Shown here piece by piece: positions 38,997 through 52,130 of a stretch of DNA of 64,000 bases. The translations under genes and the position numbers were made by a program. A model generated the notes under the pieces. The model saw only the letters and a list, made by a program, of their open reading frames with translations, was not told the origin of the DNA and made no database searches. The DNA is taken from contig VDFB02193867.1 in assembly GCA_007258455.2 (NCBI GenBank), forward strand, positions 572,831,105-572,895,104, in the 5' to 3' direction. The DNA comes from Sequoia sempervirens. Lineage: Eukaryota > Streptophyta > Pinopsida > Cupressales > Cupressaceae. The first letter of the stretch is position 1, and the number at the start of each line of letters is the position of its first letter.

Positions 38997-40338
38997 TGAC
39001 AGGTTGTCATTAGGTCCTATCGCTTTAATTGAAAAATGCATCAAATGTATCAACCGGGTAGTGTTCGGAGGCTATATGCAATAGGAAACATCTTGACTAA
39101 CTCTCTCAATTTTTTGAATGTTGGAACAGTTGAAAACAAAACTTAAACTAAAAAGGCCATTAAACTAGAAAGTGTAAAGTTGCCTAAACTAGAAAGCATG
39201 AAATTATAAAGCTAGAAAGCATAAAATGATTAAACTAGAAAGTATAAAATTATTAAACTAGAAAGTATAAAATGATTAAACTATAAAGCATGTAAATTAC
39301 TTGAAAAGAAATGCTTGCAATAAAACTGTAAAGTTTGAATGACAACAACCATTAACTAACATCTAACTATTAACAGAAAACAAACTTAACAACATCAACT
39401 GATAACTAGAGTGGGTGCTCTAAAATTTCAGATAAACATAACTAAGATTATAAACTCAAACTACAACCTGTAGGAATAACTTAACAAAGCTTGACACATA
39501 CAAATAACATTCATTCACACTTATCATGTAAATAATAAAAACAACAGAAGTGAAAATGAAAGTACTTATCTATCTATAACTCTATGATTCCCTCAAGTAG
39601 CCAGCTCTAGGGTACTACTGCACTTAACTTAGATCACATGAACTTATGTATTTTCAAAATTATCCATCCAAGATAATTCCATCGCACAATACTAATAACT
39701 CGAAATAAGACTAGCAAAGCTTGTTTATTCAAATCAAGAAAAGTGTAACACAAAGACATAGCTCAAAAGCACATTATGAGAGCATAACGATATCCAGTCT
39801 GCATTGTTTTTGGCAGTTACATATTTATACAAATTTACTAACAAAGTCCTAGATTTCAAATGGTGAAGATCACCATTAAAGAAAAATTTCAGTAAAATTC
39901 AACTAACCAACAGACTTAAGTCCATATCATAAAGCATTTAAAAGGCCTGAAGTGAGCCATAAAGTCTTTAAACATAAAGTAAACAAAAAGCATAAAAAGA
40001 CTTGATCCATTATGCACTTCCTAAAATTTTGGCGCCTAGACTTTCGGCACTTGTCTTCAACTATTTTGAAGTTTTCTTTAAATCCACTTAGTTGTGCATT
40101 ATGTATGGTTGTGCATAATGACTTGCAATGACTTGTACAATACTAAAAACTATACCATTATGTTAGCGCAAGTCAGCTTATTTCAATTGATTTTAGGAAA
40201 TAAAGATTATACATCTTTTTACAAAAAGTAAACAATTATTAATCCTAAAGATAAACATTTGACAGGGTAAAAGCAATCGAGAGAAATAAGGAAGGGTATT
40301 TGGTTGTTTATATACACGACGTCATTTATACCTTGTCA
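38997..40338 (-). repeat. Ty3 element, 3' LTR
   Basis: Plus-strand ends are TGACAGGTTGTC and ATACCTTGTCA. The adjacent CTTCTCTCCCTCCT (40339-40352) is the complement of a polypurine tract, AGGAGGGAGAAG. An internal short tandem of (ATTAAACTAGAAAGNATAAA) lies at about 39145-39290. Confidence 0.9.
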
Positions 40339-40352
40339 CTTCTCTCCCTCCT

Positions 40353-42082
40353 AGGCTTGAATAGGTCCTCTTGCTCTTCAATTTCCCTCGTTCCTGTTCA
40401 ACTCCTCATACTTTGCACTGAGGTCATATGGATTTTTTGCCTCTTTATCCCAATCATTTGGGACTCTAAGAAAACCCTCATTGAATCTAACCCTTTCTTT
40501 CCATACCTCATTCCCATCCATTCAGTCTTAAGCTATTGCAAAATATCTACCAATGCCTCTGCTCTTTTGTAAGACCACCTAATATTTGTAGGTGAAATCA
40601 CCTCTCTTCTTTTAAGGTGCATTGGAAGAGGAGTGTACCTCTCTTCGTAGGAATTCAATGCTTTTCCTATCAATTCTGGCCCCTTAACTGTATAATGCTC
40701 AAAGTAGATCCAAAGATTATTATTATACTTATTTCTTACAGTTTCATTGATCCTGACGCTTTGGAATTGAGCCTTAAAAGCAGAAGGTTTCCTATTAGGG
40801 TACCGCATTTGAAGTCCAACAATATTTTCTACCTATAAATATTCTCTTGTTCTCTCTTGCCATTGAATTTGGTTTTGCATGGTGGACAAAAATTCCCTAA
40901 GTTGAACTTCACCGACAAAGAAATTTGTATATCTTTCTAAAAACAAATTATGGATAAAGAATTCACACAATAAATTTTGTTGAGCAGGTGGTGATTTTGT
41001 AAGTGTTTTTACAAACTCTTTATCATACGAATCATGTGGAAGATTGTAGGAAATTCTTAAAAGTTTCCATTTTAATAGTTTCTCACTCAAAAACATGGAA
41101 TATAGTCTAGATGGCCTTCTATAGGCTAATAGTAGTTCACCAATTTGATAGGCATTTGTTTTAGTTTGATACAACATGTCATATGACTCTTTCAATAGAA
41201 CTATTTCCTTTTTCAATCTAGCATTCTCTATACATGTTGTCTCAGAAAATACCACCTCTCAATCCATGTAACCAACAATGGAGGTATATGAACCTATAAC
41301 CATTCCATTGCGGTTGGTTCATTCTGTATCTCTTTTGACTCCATGGTTGGTTTAGCACTAATCTCCTGCAAATCTTGCTCCAATTCAACAATTTCACTTA
41401 AGGAAGAATTAAGCTCAAACCTCTGTTTATCCTTTTATTTTTCAAAAGCTGTAAACAATTGCATAAAATTATCAGTTAAACTTTTGATTTGTCTGTCTTT
41501 TTCAAACAAACTTGTCACATACATTTTACTTTCCTCATTTCACTATTGCACCTAAAATTGCAATTATTCAATAGTTTTATCTTTTTGCTCTATTTGAATT
41601 TTAAAATTTGCAATTTCCTAATCTCTCTTTTTCAAAACTACAATGTGTACATCTATCTCTTCCTCTTGTTGATTAACTTGATCTTCATTTTTCTGCAACT
41701 GACATTTCAATTGAGCAATTTATGCTTTTAATTGCTCTAACTTTGTTTCTTTGTAATCAACCTTTGTATTGATAACAAAAGGAAAGCTAGGAATTTTTAC
41801 ATAATCATTGGTTATGTTTTCTTCATTAGGCACCTCAAATGAACCTTGTTCAGTATCATTGGTAGCTATGAGAGACAAATGTTCCACAGTTTCATCTTCA
41901 ACACCCAAAATATGTGGAGATTGCTCCCCTACTTCTTTTTGTCCTAATTGTAATGGAATATTCACCCTCTCGACCTTAGGGGATTTAGTGGGTTGTTTTT
42001 CAATTTCTTTTGCTGCCTCCTCAAAAGGTTGAACCTCAGTTTCTAGCGATTGAGCTTTAATATCATGTGACTGTCGCCCATG
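40353..42082 (-). pseudogene. Ty3 third ORF, C-terminal part
   Basis: Resumes at HGRQSHDIKAQ (42079 downward) exactly where the upstream part is interrupted. It contains a long predicted coiled coil with several stops (about 41720-41250), then FFIHNLFLERYTNFFVGEVQ, NNLWIYFEHYTVKGPELIGK and RREVISPTNIRWSYKRAEAL, ending near the polypurine tract. The product is unknown. In related elements this ORF is sometimes called env-like, but no membrane segment is evident here. Confidence 0.55.
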
Positions 42083-43217
42083 CATGTTGATGGTATTTTC
42101 TGCACAGCAACAACTCAGACAGAATATAATATCCTATCTCTCTTGAAAGGTAAATCTCTATCAGCAAGCCTCAAGAGATAACCCCAAGGTCTCTAATGTC
42201 AGGTCTTGACAATGCATAAACAACTCAGTGATAAATGTGAGAATGTTGGTAATCACAATGGGACCTTACTACGAGCAAATACTGAATCTTTAATTTATCA
42301 GATCTAGCAATATGATGATACTTCAATCCTAAATCTAACCCAAATGATAAAAGAAACAACAAAAGATAAGGGTTTCAAAGAGATTTCCTAGATTTAACAC
42401 TAACCCTAAGATTAACAATGCAAATGACAAACACTCGAAATGGACTAATCCCTCAAAAACTAATTTCTACTTGACCCAGATGGATCTGCAATCTTATAGA
42501 AATAGTGCAATCTTCTAAGGTGTTAAATATTTTCAAATCATGAACATTCATTCAAAACAACCCTATTGCAATCGAAATGAATAAACCCTCACAATTGAAC
42601 TAAGCACAATGAATATAAAATTCCAGGCTAACTTTGCAAAGCAACTAACAATCAGTTGGTTGCGAAAAGTATGGACCAAGGATTGCTGCAAACACTTCAA
42701 GTACTAAATCATAAACACTAACAATTTATCTAACATTAAACCTAATGCATTTATCAAATCACTTAAGCAATTCCAAAGATAGAATCAGAAGAACCATGCA
42801 AGATAAATCAACACAAGAGAATTCACCAAAAGCACAATGTCTCCAATTGTATTGAATCACCCAAAGTAGCAACAATTCCAGTATTCTATTACAACACTTG
42901 CTTGAAATGAACTAACTTCTAACTCTTGCTCTACTACTCAATTCGCTCTAGCATCAAAACTATCTATCTTTCTATCTAGCCCTTACAAATGAGGCAAAAT
43001 GCCATATTAATAGAAACCCCCAAGGCATGTCAGCCTAAGTAGAATTTACAATAATAATAAATGGCCATAAAACAAGTCGGCCAAGAGGAATTCAAAATAA
43101 GATAAAAATATGCATCAAATGCATGAACTCCATCCAGGTCGGCCTGGGATCTTCAATGTAGCTCGAACCAATGCATGCAAAATAATAAGGAAGCACAAAT
43201 TCCGATGTAGCCTTGCA

Positions 43218-46200
43218 TTAACTGCTTTCCCCTTTGTCTTTATTTTGATACACCTTATCGTGCACCATCAAAAGTACCTTGTCTAGGTTAGCTATAGATG
43301 GAAAAGGAAAAACCTTAATTCTCCTTTCAATGGAATTGATATTTTCTCTTGATTTCTCCACCGACTTATCCCACTCAACCCTACTGGTTTGATATTTCTC
43401 AATGACTGCAATATAAGTGGCCGCATCATCCAACTGATGTTTAGTAACTAGATCCTCAATGACTGGAGAATATACATCTTGCCACCATTTCTTCAACTGT
43501 TCAAAGCTTAAATGCTTTGGTGCGAACTTCCTTCTCCTTGTCATCACTTCAAAGAATGAGATGCATCTATCATGGATATCAGTCAGGGCATCCTCAATTT
43601 GACTCCTCTGCTTATGTTTCTTCTTTAAAACCTTCTGCCTTATTTGCAAAGCTTCAAACCATTCCCAAGGTTTTGCAGCTCTGGAGGAAGGGATAATTTC
43701 ATCACTCACTAGCTTATCCTTAGTGTATTCCATGATAGTCTTGGTCTTTTGCAGCAAGAGATCTGTATCCTCCTTATCTTGAACCAATACGTATTTCAAC
43801 CAATCCTTTGCCCTCATTGCATCTCCTCCGGTTGAAAATATGTCTTTGATAGCGTCATCTCCTTTAGTTTGCACCCCTTATAACCAGTTTGTTGTGGCAA
43901 GAGTGGTAGCCTTCATTCTTTATAGCTCAGATATAGTCTCTTGGGGCAAGAAACTTGCAGCAGAAGATGAGGAATTAATGGATTGCAGGGGTTTCATCAA
44001 ATCTTCCAAATACTTCTCAAGTCTTTCATTCTTTTTCTTCAACTCCTGTTTAGCTTGTGCTTCTTTCCTCAATCTTCCAAGGATTGCTGCACTTGAACCC
44101 TCATATTCTTCAATATCATGTTCCATGGAGGCGGGTCCTAGGTTGATGGTCTGCATGTTGTAATCACTCCCAGTAACCTCATCTCTATTCTTTCTTGTGG
44201 CAAGAGTAGCAATGTGGACCACTCTGTTGTTTGCTTCATCCCTTTCGATCTTATAAATGACTTTGGCCTTCTTCTTTCCTTTACCTTTTCTTATCTTTGC
44301 CAATAGCTCATCCCAATTGGGAGGGGTATCATCCACAACAATTTGCTTTCTCTTTATTTCTTTATCAAGCCAACTTGGAACAACAGACTCTGACTGTACT
44401 TCACTCTGTCCCACTTCTCCCTGTTGACCTTTGGGTGCATCTTCTTGCTTCTCAGGAAACTCTTCATCTTTATCATGTTCTTCCCTGTCATACTCCTCTT
44501 CTACATGCACTAGTGATGGAGTCTTAACAGGCATTTCCTCTGTCTGAAGAGGCATGTCTTATGTACTTCTAGTAGGAGAATCCTCATAAGTTACCAAGGG
44601 AGTCCATAGAATTTTCTCCATTTTTGCAATTGCACTATGAAGCTCACCCTCTTGAAATTCTTCTCCCCCTTCACTTGACAGGTGCTCCACATCTGTTGGT
44701 TGTTCTGATCACTATGTGGCTCATGGGGTGGAAAAGTCTCTTTATGTTGTTCTGCATCAAAGTTTGTTGGGGGAATATCCTTCTTGGGCACATTGTCCTT
44801 GGGAGAAGGAGTCCTTGATCTCCTTGTGTATAATTGTGTCTTCTCTCTAGAACTTTCTACATTTATCACTGTTGAAGGATCAACCTCACCTTTCTCCTTT
44901 GAAGGTTCACCCTTCTTTATTGAACCCCTTGTTATTTTCTTCCTTTTAGGTACTAGGGCACCATCCTTTTCTTCTCCTTCATCGGGTTTTTCCTCTATAG
45001 ACTTTTCTATCCTTGAAGTAACAGTATTCTTATTTGCTTTTGGTTTCCTCTATTTCTCCTGCTCTTCTGCCTAAGGACCTTTGATCTTAATCTTAAAAGG
45101 AGAATCTAGCTTGGTCTTGCCCTTAGGATCTTCCTCTACCGACTCCTCATAAGTGGAATGGGATTTTAGATCCCCCATCAAATTATAGGTGCATGGCACA
45201 CTTTCACTTTCAAGCTCCCACACCTTGTGCTTGAGCCACAACTTGGTGTATCCCGTCACAGGGGTCATGATTTGATCTAATTCAGTCCTTTCTTCTTCCA
45301 ACCAGTCTACTTCTCCAATTGGCTTGTCCTTGACTGGCTCATAGTCATAACTTTGGATCAATTCTCCATCATCTTCCACCTGGTCAGGAACCATTTTCAC
45401 ACTATACATTCAGACCACATCAACTAGGAGTCTAGAGAATTTCTTCCTTCTTACCTCAAACTCATCCTTGCTATTGGCCCAATAGTCCTTTATGTCATCC
45501 TTGTGATGGTATTCCCTGCTGGCTTTCTTTTATGCTTCATCAGTGATATCAAAACCCAACCTTTTGGAATGGTAAGACAACCCAAGAGTGTTCATTTCCT
45601 CCTCATAAGCATAAGCTGAATTAATTGAAGGGCATACCTCGCTAGTACCTATCTTCAGAGGAAAGTCTCCACCAAATCCAGTTTTATGCTTGTCTTTCTT
45701 TACAATGGCATCAAAGTCACATATTTGCCTTGTAACTTCCAAAAGTATAACATGGTCAGTGAGGTACCTTGGAAGCCTGTATGGAGCCCTCTAACAGCCA
45801 TCAATTCTTATGTAGGATAAGGTGGGAAACTGGATGAACCAAGCCCCATACTTTTTTATCAACTTCTTAGCATCATCTGATATTCTCACATGCTTTGCAC
45901 CTTGGAGCAATCTAGTGATGTGCATGGTGAATGTATCATTCAACCTCTTGTAACTTGAGCTTCCTAAGTGCAATTGAGGATAAACCTCATAAATCACATC
46001 TTGTCCAAATACTCCTCTTGTGCTCAATCCTTTATAGGGATGGAATCTTGCAAGTGCATACACTAAATAGGAAGTCATGGTGAATGTCTTAGTCTGTAGC
46101 ACATTGCACATTTATTCATGAATCACCCTACTTATAACTCCTACCCAATGATAGTTAATATTTTCTTGCTCCATCCTCACAATCACATGGACCATCCAAT

Positions 46201-46831
46201 TCTCGAACATACCTGCACTCTTCAGGCCTACCACCCTGCTAAGCAATGTGATGGCATCATAGACTTCTTGTTTAAACTTTGCCTTGTGCAACTACTTAGG
46301 TAGTTTTGAGAAATGAGACTTTAGCTTCTCAAGCCAAGAGTTGATAACCTGTTGTGACTTAGCAGTCTCCTCCTCATAGTACCTTTTAGTTGCCTCCATA
46401 TTGAATGCTACTACATGTGATCTATCAGGCATGCCAAAAGTTTGTGCAATGGAGACAGGGTTAAGATAAGCCAATACTCTCCCTTGAGAACTGACTATCC
46501 TTTGTGAATCTCGGTCGTAGTGTCGGGCACATTCCAATACCAACTCATAACACTGAACCATGGGTGGAAATCCTGCTACATGAGATAATCCTGATTCCAT
46601 TAGTCTCTTGGCCAACAGTGAAGGATCCTTTTGTGCCATCCTTGCCTTGAACTCTTCATAGTCCCATCGACCCACATTTGTGTCTGAAACTTTAGACCAA
46701 ATTGAGGCTATCTTACTTTCCGAGATCCTGCTCTTGATGTCCAATTTAATTCTTTTTGCTTCCGAGATAGAGGATCCTTCCATATCACCCTTAGCCATTC
46801 CAGTCGCTGCCTTGCTAGCTTCAGCCTGCAT
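43218..46831 (-). pseudogene. Near-open ORF of about 1,200 codons, unknown function
   Basis: Starts MQAEASKAATGMAKGD at 46831. It stays in one frame to about 44590, broken only by point stops (for example 46289-46291 and 46112-46114), then shifts once to a second frame (44555-43218). The first third is globular (RVLAYLNPVSIAQTFGMPD, ECARHYDRDSQR, KSAGMFENWMVHVIV). The middle is charged (EYDREEHDKDEEFPEKQED, KIRKGKGKKKAKV). The last third is helical or coiled (LRKEAQAKQELKKKNERLEK, KQRSQIEDALTDIHDR). No catalytic or zinc motif is visible. Long conserved-looking protein in an otherwise decayed setting suggests a recent element. It may be a gag-like or tail protein. Confidence 0.5.
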
Positions 46832-48415
46832 CCATCAAATACTAACATGAAAATCTAATTGTTGATAACATATTCACCAAAGTGTTAGCTCAAAATCATA
46901 ATAAAACCATCAAATCGAGAAGTTCGGGATTCCAAGCTAACCGTGGAAAACCAGTCTGGGAGGAATTTCATAAAATTCCAGACCAGGCGGATTTTCCTAA
47001 ATAAGGCACAAAACTCAACAATTGATCATAAAAAATGAATAAAGGATGCATAAAACATGGTAATCTATCAATTTAAAGCATGGAATGTTAAGAATTCATC
47101 ATTACATTCATCCATCTCATCAAATCTCTAAGTTTCACAAAGCTTTCCAAAGAGTTCAAAAAAATCTAGCCAGGCCAGAATTCTGCGAAAATGACAATAC
47201 TATATGAACTTCGGGGAAACAAAGGGACAAAGGAGAAACCAGGAAAATCCGTGAAGGTGGCAAGATTCTGGATTTTCAACACATTATGGGAAAACGGAGG
47301 GGACAAGGAAACTCGGGAAAATCCACCAGCGCAGGAAAATCCCGAAATTGAAGGAAAACCCGAATATTGACGTTCTCACACGATCTCGCTCAAATTGATC
47401 GAACGATCACAAATTTGAGGAATCTGGGGCTGCAACAAGTTTGACCTGAACCTCTTATTGATTTTCTATGAACTTAAATCTCCTCTTAAAGCAAATTGAA
47501 AGGGATTGGTGATGCCCTAGGTATGAAACCCTACAGATCCGCCATTGACGCATAGACAAGCTCAGGGTCTAGGTCACTCAACTGCTAGGTTTCAAAATAT
47601 AATCATGGCCCATAAGCAAGCAATATGAAAGTAAAAAGCAAGCATGAAACTCACTTGGGGAACCATCAATCTAATCAACATCATGCAACCCTAGCTCTGG
47701 AATACCCAAACACACAGAAATTCAAACTCAGAGCATATCTAGAAAGCCAAAGGACCGCTCACATTCATCAATCAAGAGATAAGCAACGTATACATACCAT
47801 TTGATGAAATGGAAACTAATTAAAGCAATGACAAACAACGATCTAGAATGCCCGAGCAAGCTTTGACAACACTAACGCCCAGAAAGCAACTACCAAATCC
47901 GCAATTCAGAAGTTCCGCACGCAAAATTCAACCAGACACCACAAGATTGAACACCTCAACTCAATAGAACGCAAATGATAAAGTATTATAGCAAGAAAAT
48001 CCCCAAAAATTGATTAAACACATCCCTCACAATTCGTACAAGTGACCATAAATGCAGTCGATAAGACAAGCTGAAGAAACTCAGAAACCTGACGGCAAAA
48101 TGGAATTTTGGAAAAAATCGGTCAAGGTGGAATTTCGCGAAGTCCCAAATTTCCCAAACTGTAGTGTTAATTCACTTCGCCAAACTCTGAGTGAAATCTG
48201 GGAAAATCCTGAAATGGGGTAAAAACCCGAACTTTGTCCAAAACTAAAGATTTTCAAAGTACAACCTAGGGGAATCACTTAGGCAAACAAAATAAAAATC
48301 TTAATCTCATGCCAAGGCAAGGTAAATCCTCAAAATCAAAGGGCTAAAAACCAAAAGCGAAAGCAAAAGAGGGTCCCTACTTTCAGCGGGGCATGTGTGC
48401 GAAAACTACACAACA
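46832..48415 (-). other. Leader of the unclassified insertion
   Basis: Non-coding 1.58 kb between the element's 5' end and its ORF. It contains several degenerate copies of a (C/G)GATTTTCC(C/T)G phrase on the minus strand (for example near 47240, 47310, 47330 and 48210) and a GGGACCCTCTTTTGCTTT opening typical of conifer retroelement leaders. No primer-binding site was found. Confidence 0.45.
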
Positions 48416-49900
48416 TGACTGTCGGCCATGCCTTTTCTTTTTAGGGATATTTAATTGGTCACTAGCTACAACACCACTAATTTTAGTAGATAACCTCTTA
48501 CTTCTCCTTAAAGGAGGAGTTGTTTGCAATGTTACTCTATATCTCTTTTTCCTCTTGCGAGGAGGTTCTTCCTCATCTCCTGAATTTATGATTTCCACAT
48601 TTTCTTGATGGCATGGGGTTTTTGAAATATTTGGTAAAATTTTTGGCTTTTCCCTATCAAGAGCTATTGTGGTATGTTGGGGTTCAGAAGTTTCTAAAGG
48701 CTTAGGGGAATGCACTTCTAAATGTTGAGTCACCTGCCCAAATGATTCACCTTTTTCAAGGTGTCTTATAGGCTCTAGATTTTCAAACTTTTGGAGGAAT
48801 TTTTGCCACTTCTTTTTCGTCTTCTTTTGGAAATGATATTTACATATTAAGTTGATGAGGCCATGGTGTTATAGTGGTCTTGAACCAATTTTGAATTTTT
48901 CTATCATGCTAGTAACAAAATCACAAAGAAATGCAGGCAAATTAACCCCAAGTGTAGAATTTCCAGTGTCATGGCGCAAATGGGTAAGTAGGTGAAAAGG
49001 TAGACCTCCAACTACTACACATTGTCCTTCATAAGTGAAATACTTAATAATCCAAGCCACTGATGTTCTCTAGGGCTCTAGGATGGAAATTCTCTGAAAT
49101 CCTTTGTTTTGTCCCCTAGTACTTACAGTTAACAAATGTTAAGGTTCTTCTTTATTAAAAATCTCTATCATTTTCTAATAAGAGATATTAGTAGTTTCTG
49201 ACAAATTGGTACCTTTATTTTCAAGATGAGATACATGAGAAATGATCTTAGGACTTACCCGAAATTGCTTGCCATGCACTACAGATTGACCATCTGTGAA
49301 ATTCTCCATAAATTCTTTCACTAATTGCCCATTGTGCCCCTCAGATTTCTTTATGAACTCCAGCCACCCCTCTTTGGAACAATTCCAAAATACTACTTAA
49401 TGCCAATAATTTATTTGCCGAAGTTGGTTTAGATTTTTGTTTTGCTCCTCCCATACTGTGTTTCCCTTATGGCTTTACTCAATTTCTTTATGATGAAATG
49501 CTATGGCACTCAAAGGAAACTGTTTAAACAAAACTGAATTGCAGAGTGAAGAAAATGTAACTTTTTAATCACCTATACTTGATACAGTTGATGGCATATG
49601 AATTAATTCTCATTTGGGCTTTGTTGTACTTTCATCATTACTTGCATGGGAAAAAGCGCAAAGGTTTTCATACTTCAAGCAAACGTGCAATCACATAGTT
49701 TACTAAATTTGGAAAGGGAATGGTTTGTGCCAATTTATTTATCTTTATTCAAAATAATTACCTATTTAAAGAAAAAATTATATGTACCTTACGTCCCGTC
49801 ATCAATTCAAAAATCACTTACTTTTTGAACAGTATAATTATATGAGTTGAGGGTGGCGATGAATTTATTATGAACGGATGGGACAACTAATTAATGGTGG
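48416..49900 (-). pseudogene. Ty3 third ORF, N-terminal part (Transposase_32-like)
   Basis: Translation 3' of integrase gives GHNGQLVKEFMENF, VVHGKQFRVSPKIIS and later TSVAWIIKYFTYEGQCVVVG and GGLPFHLLTHLRHD (49060-48869). The layout resembles the 'putative plant transposon protein' domain found in the extra ORF of Athila elements. It ends in a Lys/Arg-rich segment (EEEPPRKRKKRYR, PPLRRSKRLSTK) and is cut at KKRHGRQS by the 42083-48415 insert. Confidence 0.6.
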
Positions 49901-50369
49901 AATTATTATGATGAAAAGTCATAATAATTTTAATTTATTATGATAGGAGATGGTAATGTAGGGTGAATGGTAATGTAGGGTGGATTCCAAGGTGATGACA
50001 AAATTTAATAATGGGCATGTGTATGATGTTGGAAAAATCAAAGCATTTAGAAAAAATGTACAAAAATCAAAGCGAATGCGACAGGGTGAAGAATAAAAGT
50101 TTGGAGCATCGCCGAAAGATGCTCATCTGCAAATGAAAGATGCATCAAAGATGCATGCAGGAACAAAGAAAGAAATGGCACCAATTAGGCATGCAAGTTC
50201 TGGAGCATCATAGCAACAAAGCCAACAAGTTTTGAAGCATTGCAACAAGATGCACCAAATTTTTTGTTTGATTAGAATGAAGTCCTGCAAGATGGAACAA
50301 AATTTAGCTAAGTTCAAAAGATGAAAAATTCAAAAGAAATGCTCTAAAGATAAGTAGATACATACACGT

Positions 50370-51600
50370 GCATTTTTTTTAAGACTTGTGATAGAAAAAT
50401 AAAAACTGTATTGGCTCTATCATAGCAAAGTCAATGCATTGGATTTCTCCTTGCATTTCTACCATTTTTTGTAAATTCTTCTTTATTGATGGGTTTATGG
50501 TATATGTGTAATCGACGACCATTGACCAAAAATGTTCTATTCTCACCATCAATGGGTTTGAGTTGCATTGCTCCGTTTGGAAATACTTCAAAAATTTCAT
50601 ATGGATCAAGCCAATGAGTCCTGAGTTTCCCTTGGTGATCTTTGTATCAGGAATTGAATAACAGCGCCCAATCCCCATTATGGAACTCTCTTTCCTTTAT
50701 ATGCTTGTTATGCCAGACCTTCCATTGTTGTTGCACTAGCTCAGTTTAGTGGACAACATCCAGATGGAGTTCATCCAACTCACTAAGTTGTAAGACTTTC
50801 AACCTAGGCTCGATTGAGATCTAAACCTAGCTCCATTATTGTTCTCAGAGTTTGGAGTTCAAATTCATTTGGTAGAAGAAGTTTATTCGCAATAACTAAT
50901 TCATATGGACTGAAACCAGTGGTTGATTTCCAAGTTGTGTTATAAGCCCAAACGACTTCAGGTAGTTTCCTAGCCCAGTCTTTCTTTCCTGATGAAATTG
51001 TTTTTGTTAGAATGTTCTTTAGCTCCATGTTAGTGATTTCTACCTGACCATTTGCTTGAGGGTGATAGGGCAGTTACTTTTTATGGCTTACATGGAAATG
51101 ATCAGTGAAGGCTAACTGAACCTTAGACATAAAATGGGGTCCTTGATCTATAGCAATTGTCCTAGGGGCTCCAAATCTGAGAAGAAATTTAATATACAGG
51201 AAGTCAGCTACTTGTTCTTCCCTAACAACTCGTAGAGCTTGAACTTCTGCCCATTTAGTTAGATAGTCGGTACATACCAAAATGTACTTTATTCCTTGTG
51301 AAGGAGGGTCTATAAGACTAATAAAATCCAATCCCCATTTTTCAAATGGTTCAAGAACTACCTGGGGTTGCAGAGGCATTTCATTGGATGTAGTAGGTCT
51401 CCCTACCCTTTGGTAGTCATCATAGCGGTGAACATATTTCTTGACATCTTTATGCATAGAGGACCAGTAATATCCTACACCCAAAATCTTATGGAACATC
51501 CTCTTGGAAAAATAATGGCCTCCTCTAGAAGGGTCATCATGGAAAACTCTGAGGATGTTGTAGGTCTCATTTCCCTTAACACAACATTGTAAAACCATAT
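50370..51600 (-). pseudogene. Ty3 integrase
   Basis: The zinc-binding HHCC region is present in degraded form (FHDDPSRGGHYFSKRMFHKI, then YVHRYDDYQR), followed by the core: FEKWGLDFISLIDP, ILVCTDYLTKWAEVQAL (catalytic Asp) and FLLRFGAPRTIAIDQGPHF (Asp). The next frame (51028-50804) gives SSGKKDWARKLPEVVWAYNT and STTGFSPYELV, then the C-terminal region (HWLDPYEIFEVFPNGAMQL, about 50620). At least two frameshifts. Confidence 0.85.
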
Positions 51601-51639
51601 CAAGATTGCATCAAAATAATATCCCATTAATCCATTTGA

Positions 51640-52130
51640 ATGGAGCACTTTCTTGAATGAGGCGTTTCTTTTGTTTTGATGTGAAATCAGGTGGCAATTA
51701 TGAGGTGGCCAAGTAGTTGGCAATATCAACAAACCAAGGGTTTTTGATGGAAATGCCAAATAGATTTTCATCTGGGAATTCATCTTGCACAGGAATACAA
51801 TCACCATCAGGCATTTGATAGTTGAATGCTTTGTGTACACCATTACCTTGTACCCTGTAATGTAATGTTGAAATTTCTTGATTACATGTACTACAGCTAA
51901 AAAAAAAATTCGTGGTGGTGTAATTCTATTAAGTGAGAGTCAAGTTTTTGCTTATGAAATAGATGGCATATTTTCCCCATTCTCTTCCACCTGTCCTAAA
52001 ATTGCTCCAATAGCATCATTAGAAGCATCAACATAAATATGGAACAGAAGTTTCCAATTAGGTCCACAAAGGACAAAAGTAGAGATGAGTTTCTCCTTAA
52101 TGATTTTAAATGATGTTGACACTCAGGTGT
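51640..52130 (-). pseudogene. Ty3 RNase H region, heavily decayed
   Basis: The gap between RT and integrase, where RNase H belongs. Short pieces recur in different frames, such as one reading VDASNDAIGAI near 52010 and HNYH-like remnants near 51690. No frame longer than about 60 codons survives. Confidence 0.5.

Larger units (their letters stand above)
42083..48415 (-). mobile_element. Unclassified 6.3-kb insertion with giant ORF
   Basis: Nested in the Ty3 third ORF and flanked by 16-bp direct repeats with one mismatch, TGACTGTCGCCCATGC (42067-42082) and TGACTGTCGGCCATGC (48416-48431). Ends are TGTTGATGG and ACACAACA on the plus strand. Minus-strand order: a 1.58-kb leader rich in GATTTTCC-type phrases, one long frame (46831-43218), a purine tract AAAGGGGAAAGC near 43235, and a 1.1-kb tail. 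I see no matching LTRs, no RT and no transposase. It could be a pol-less LTR element whose LTRs I failed to align, or a retroposed unit (a 16-bp duplication suits target-primed insertion). Confidence 0.65.

Noticed and set aside
42083..48415. Simple LTR retrotransposon with LTRs at 42.1-43.2 and 46.8-48.4 kb
   Set aside because: The two flanking regions differ in length and I found no shared stretches when reading one against the other; a dot-plot could overturn this.
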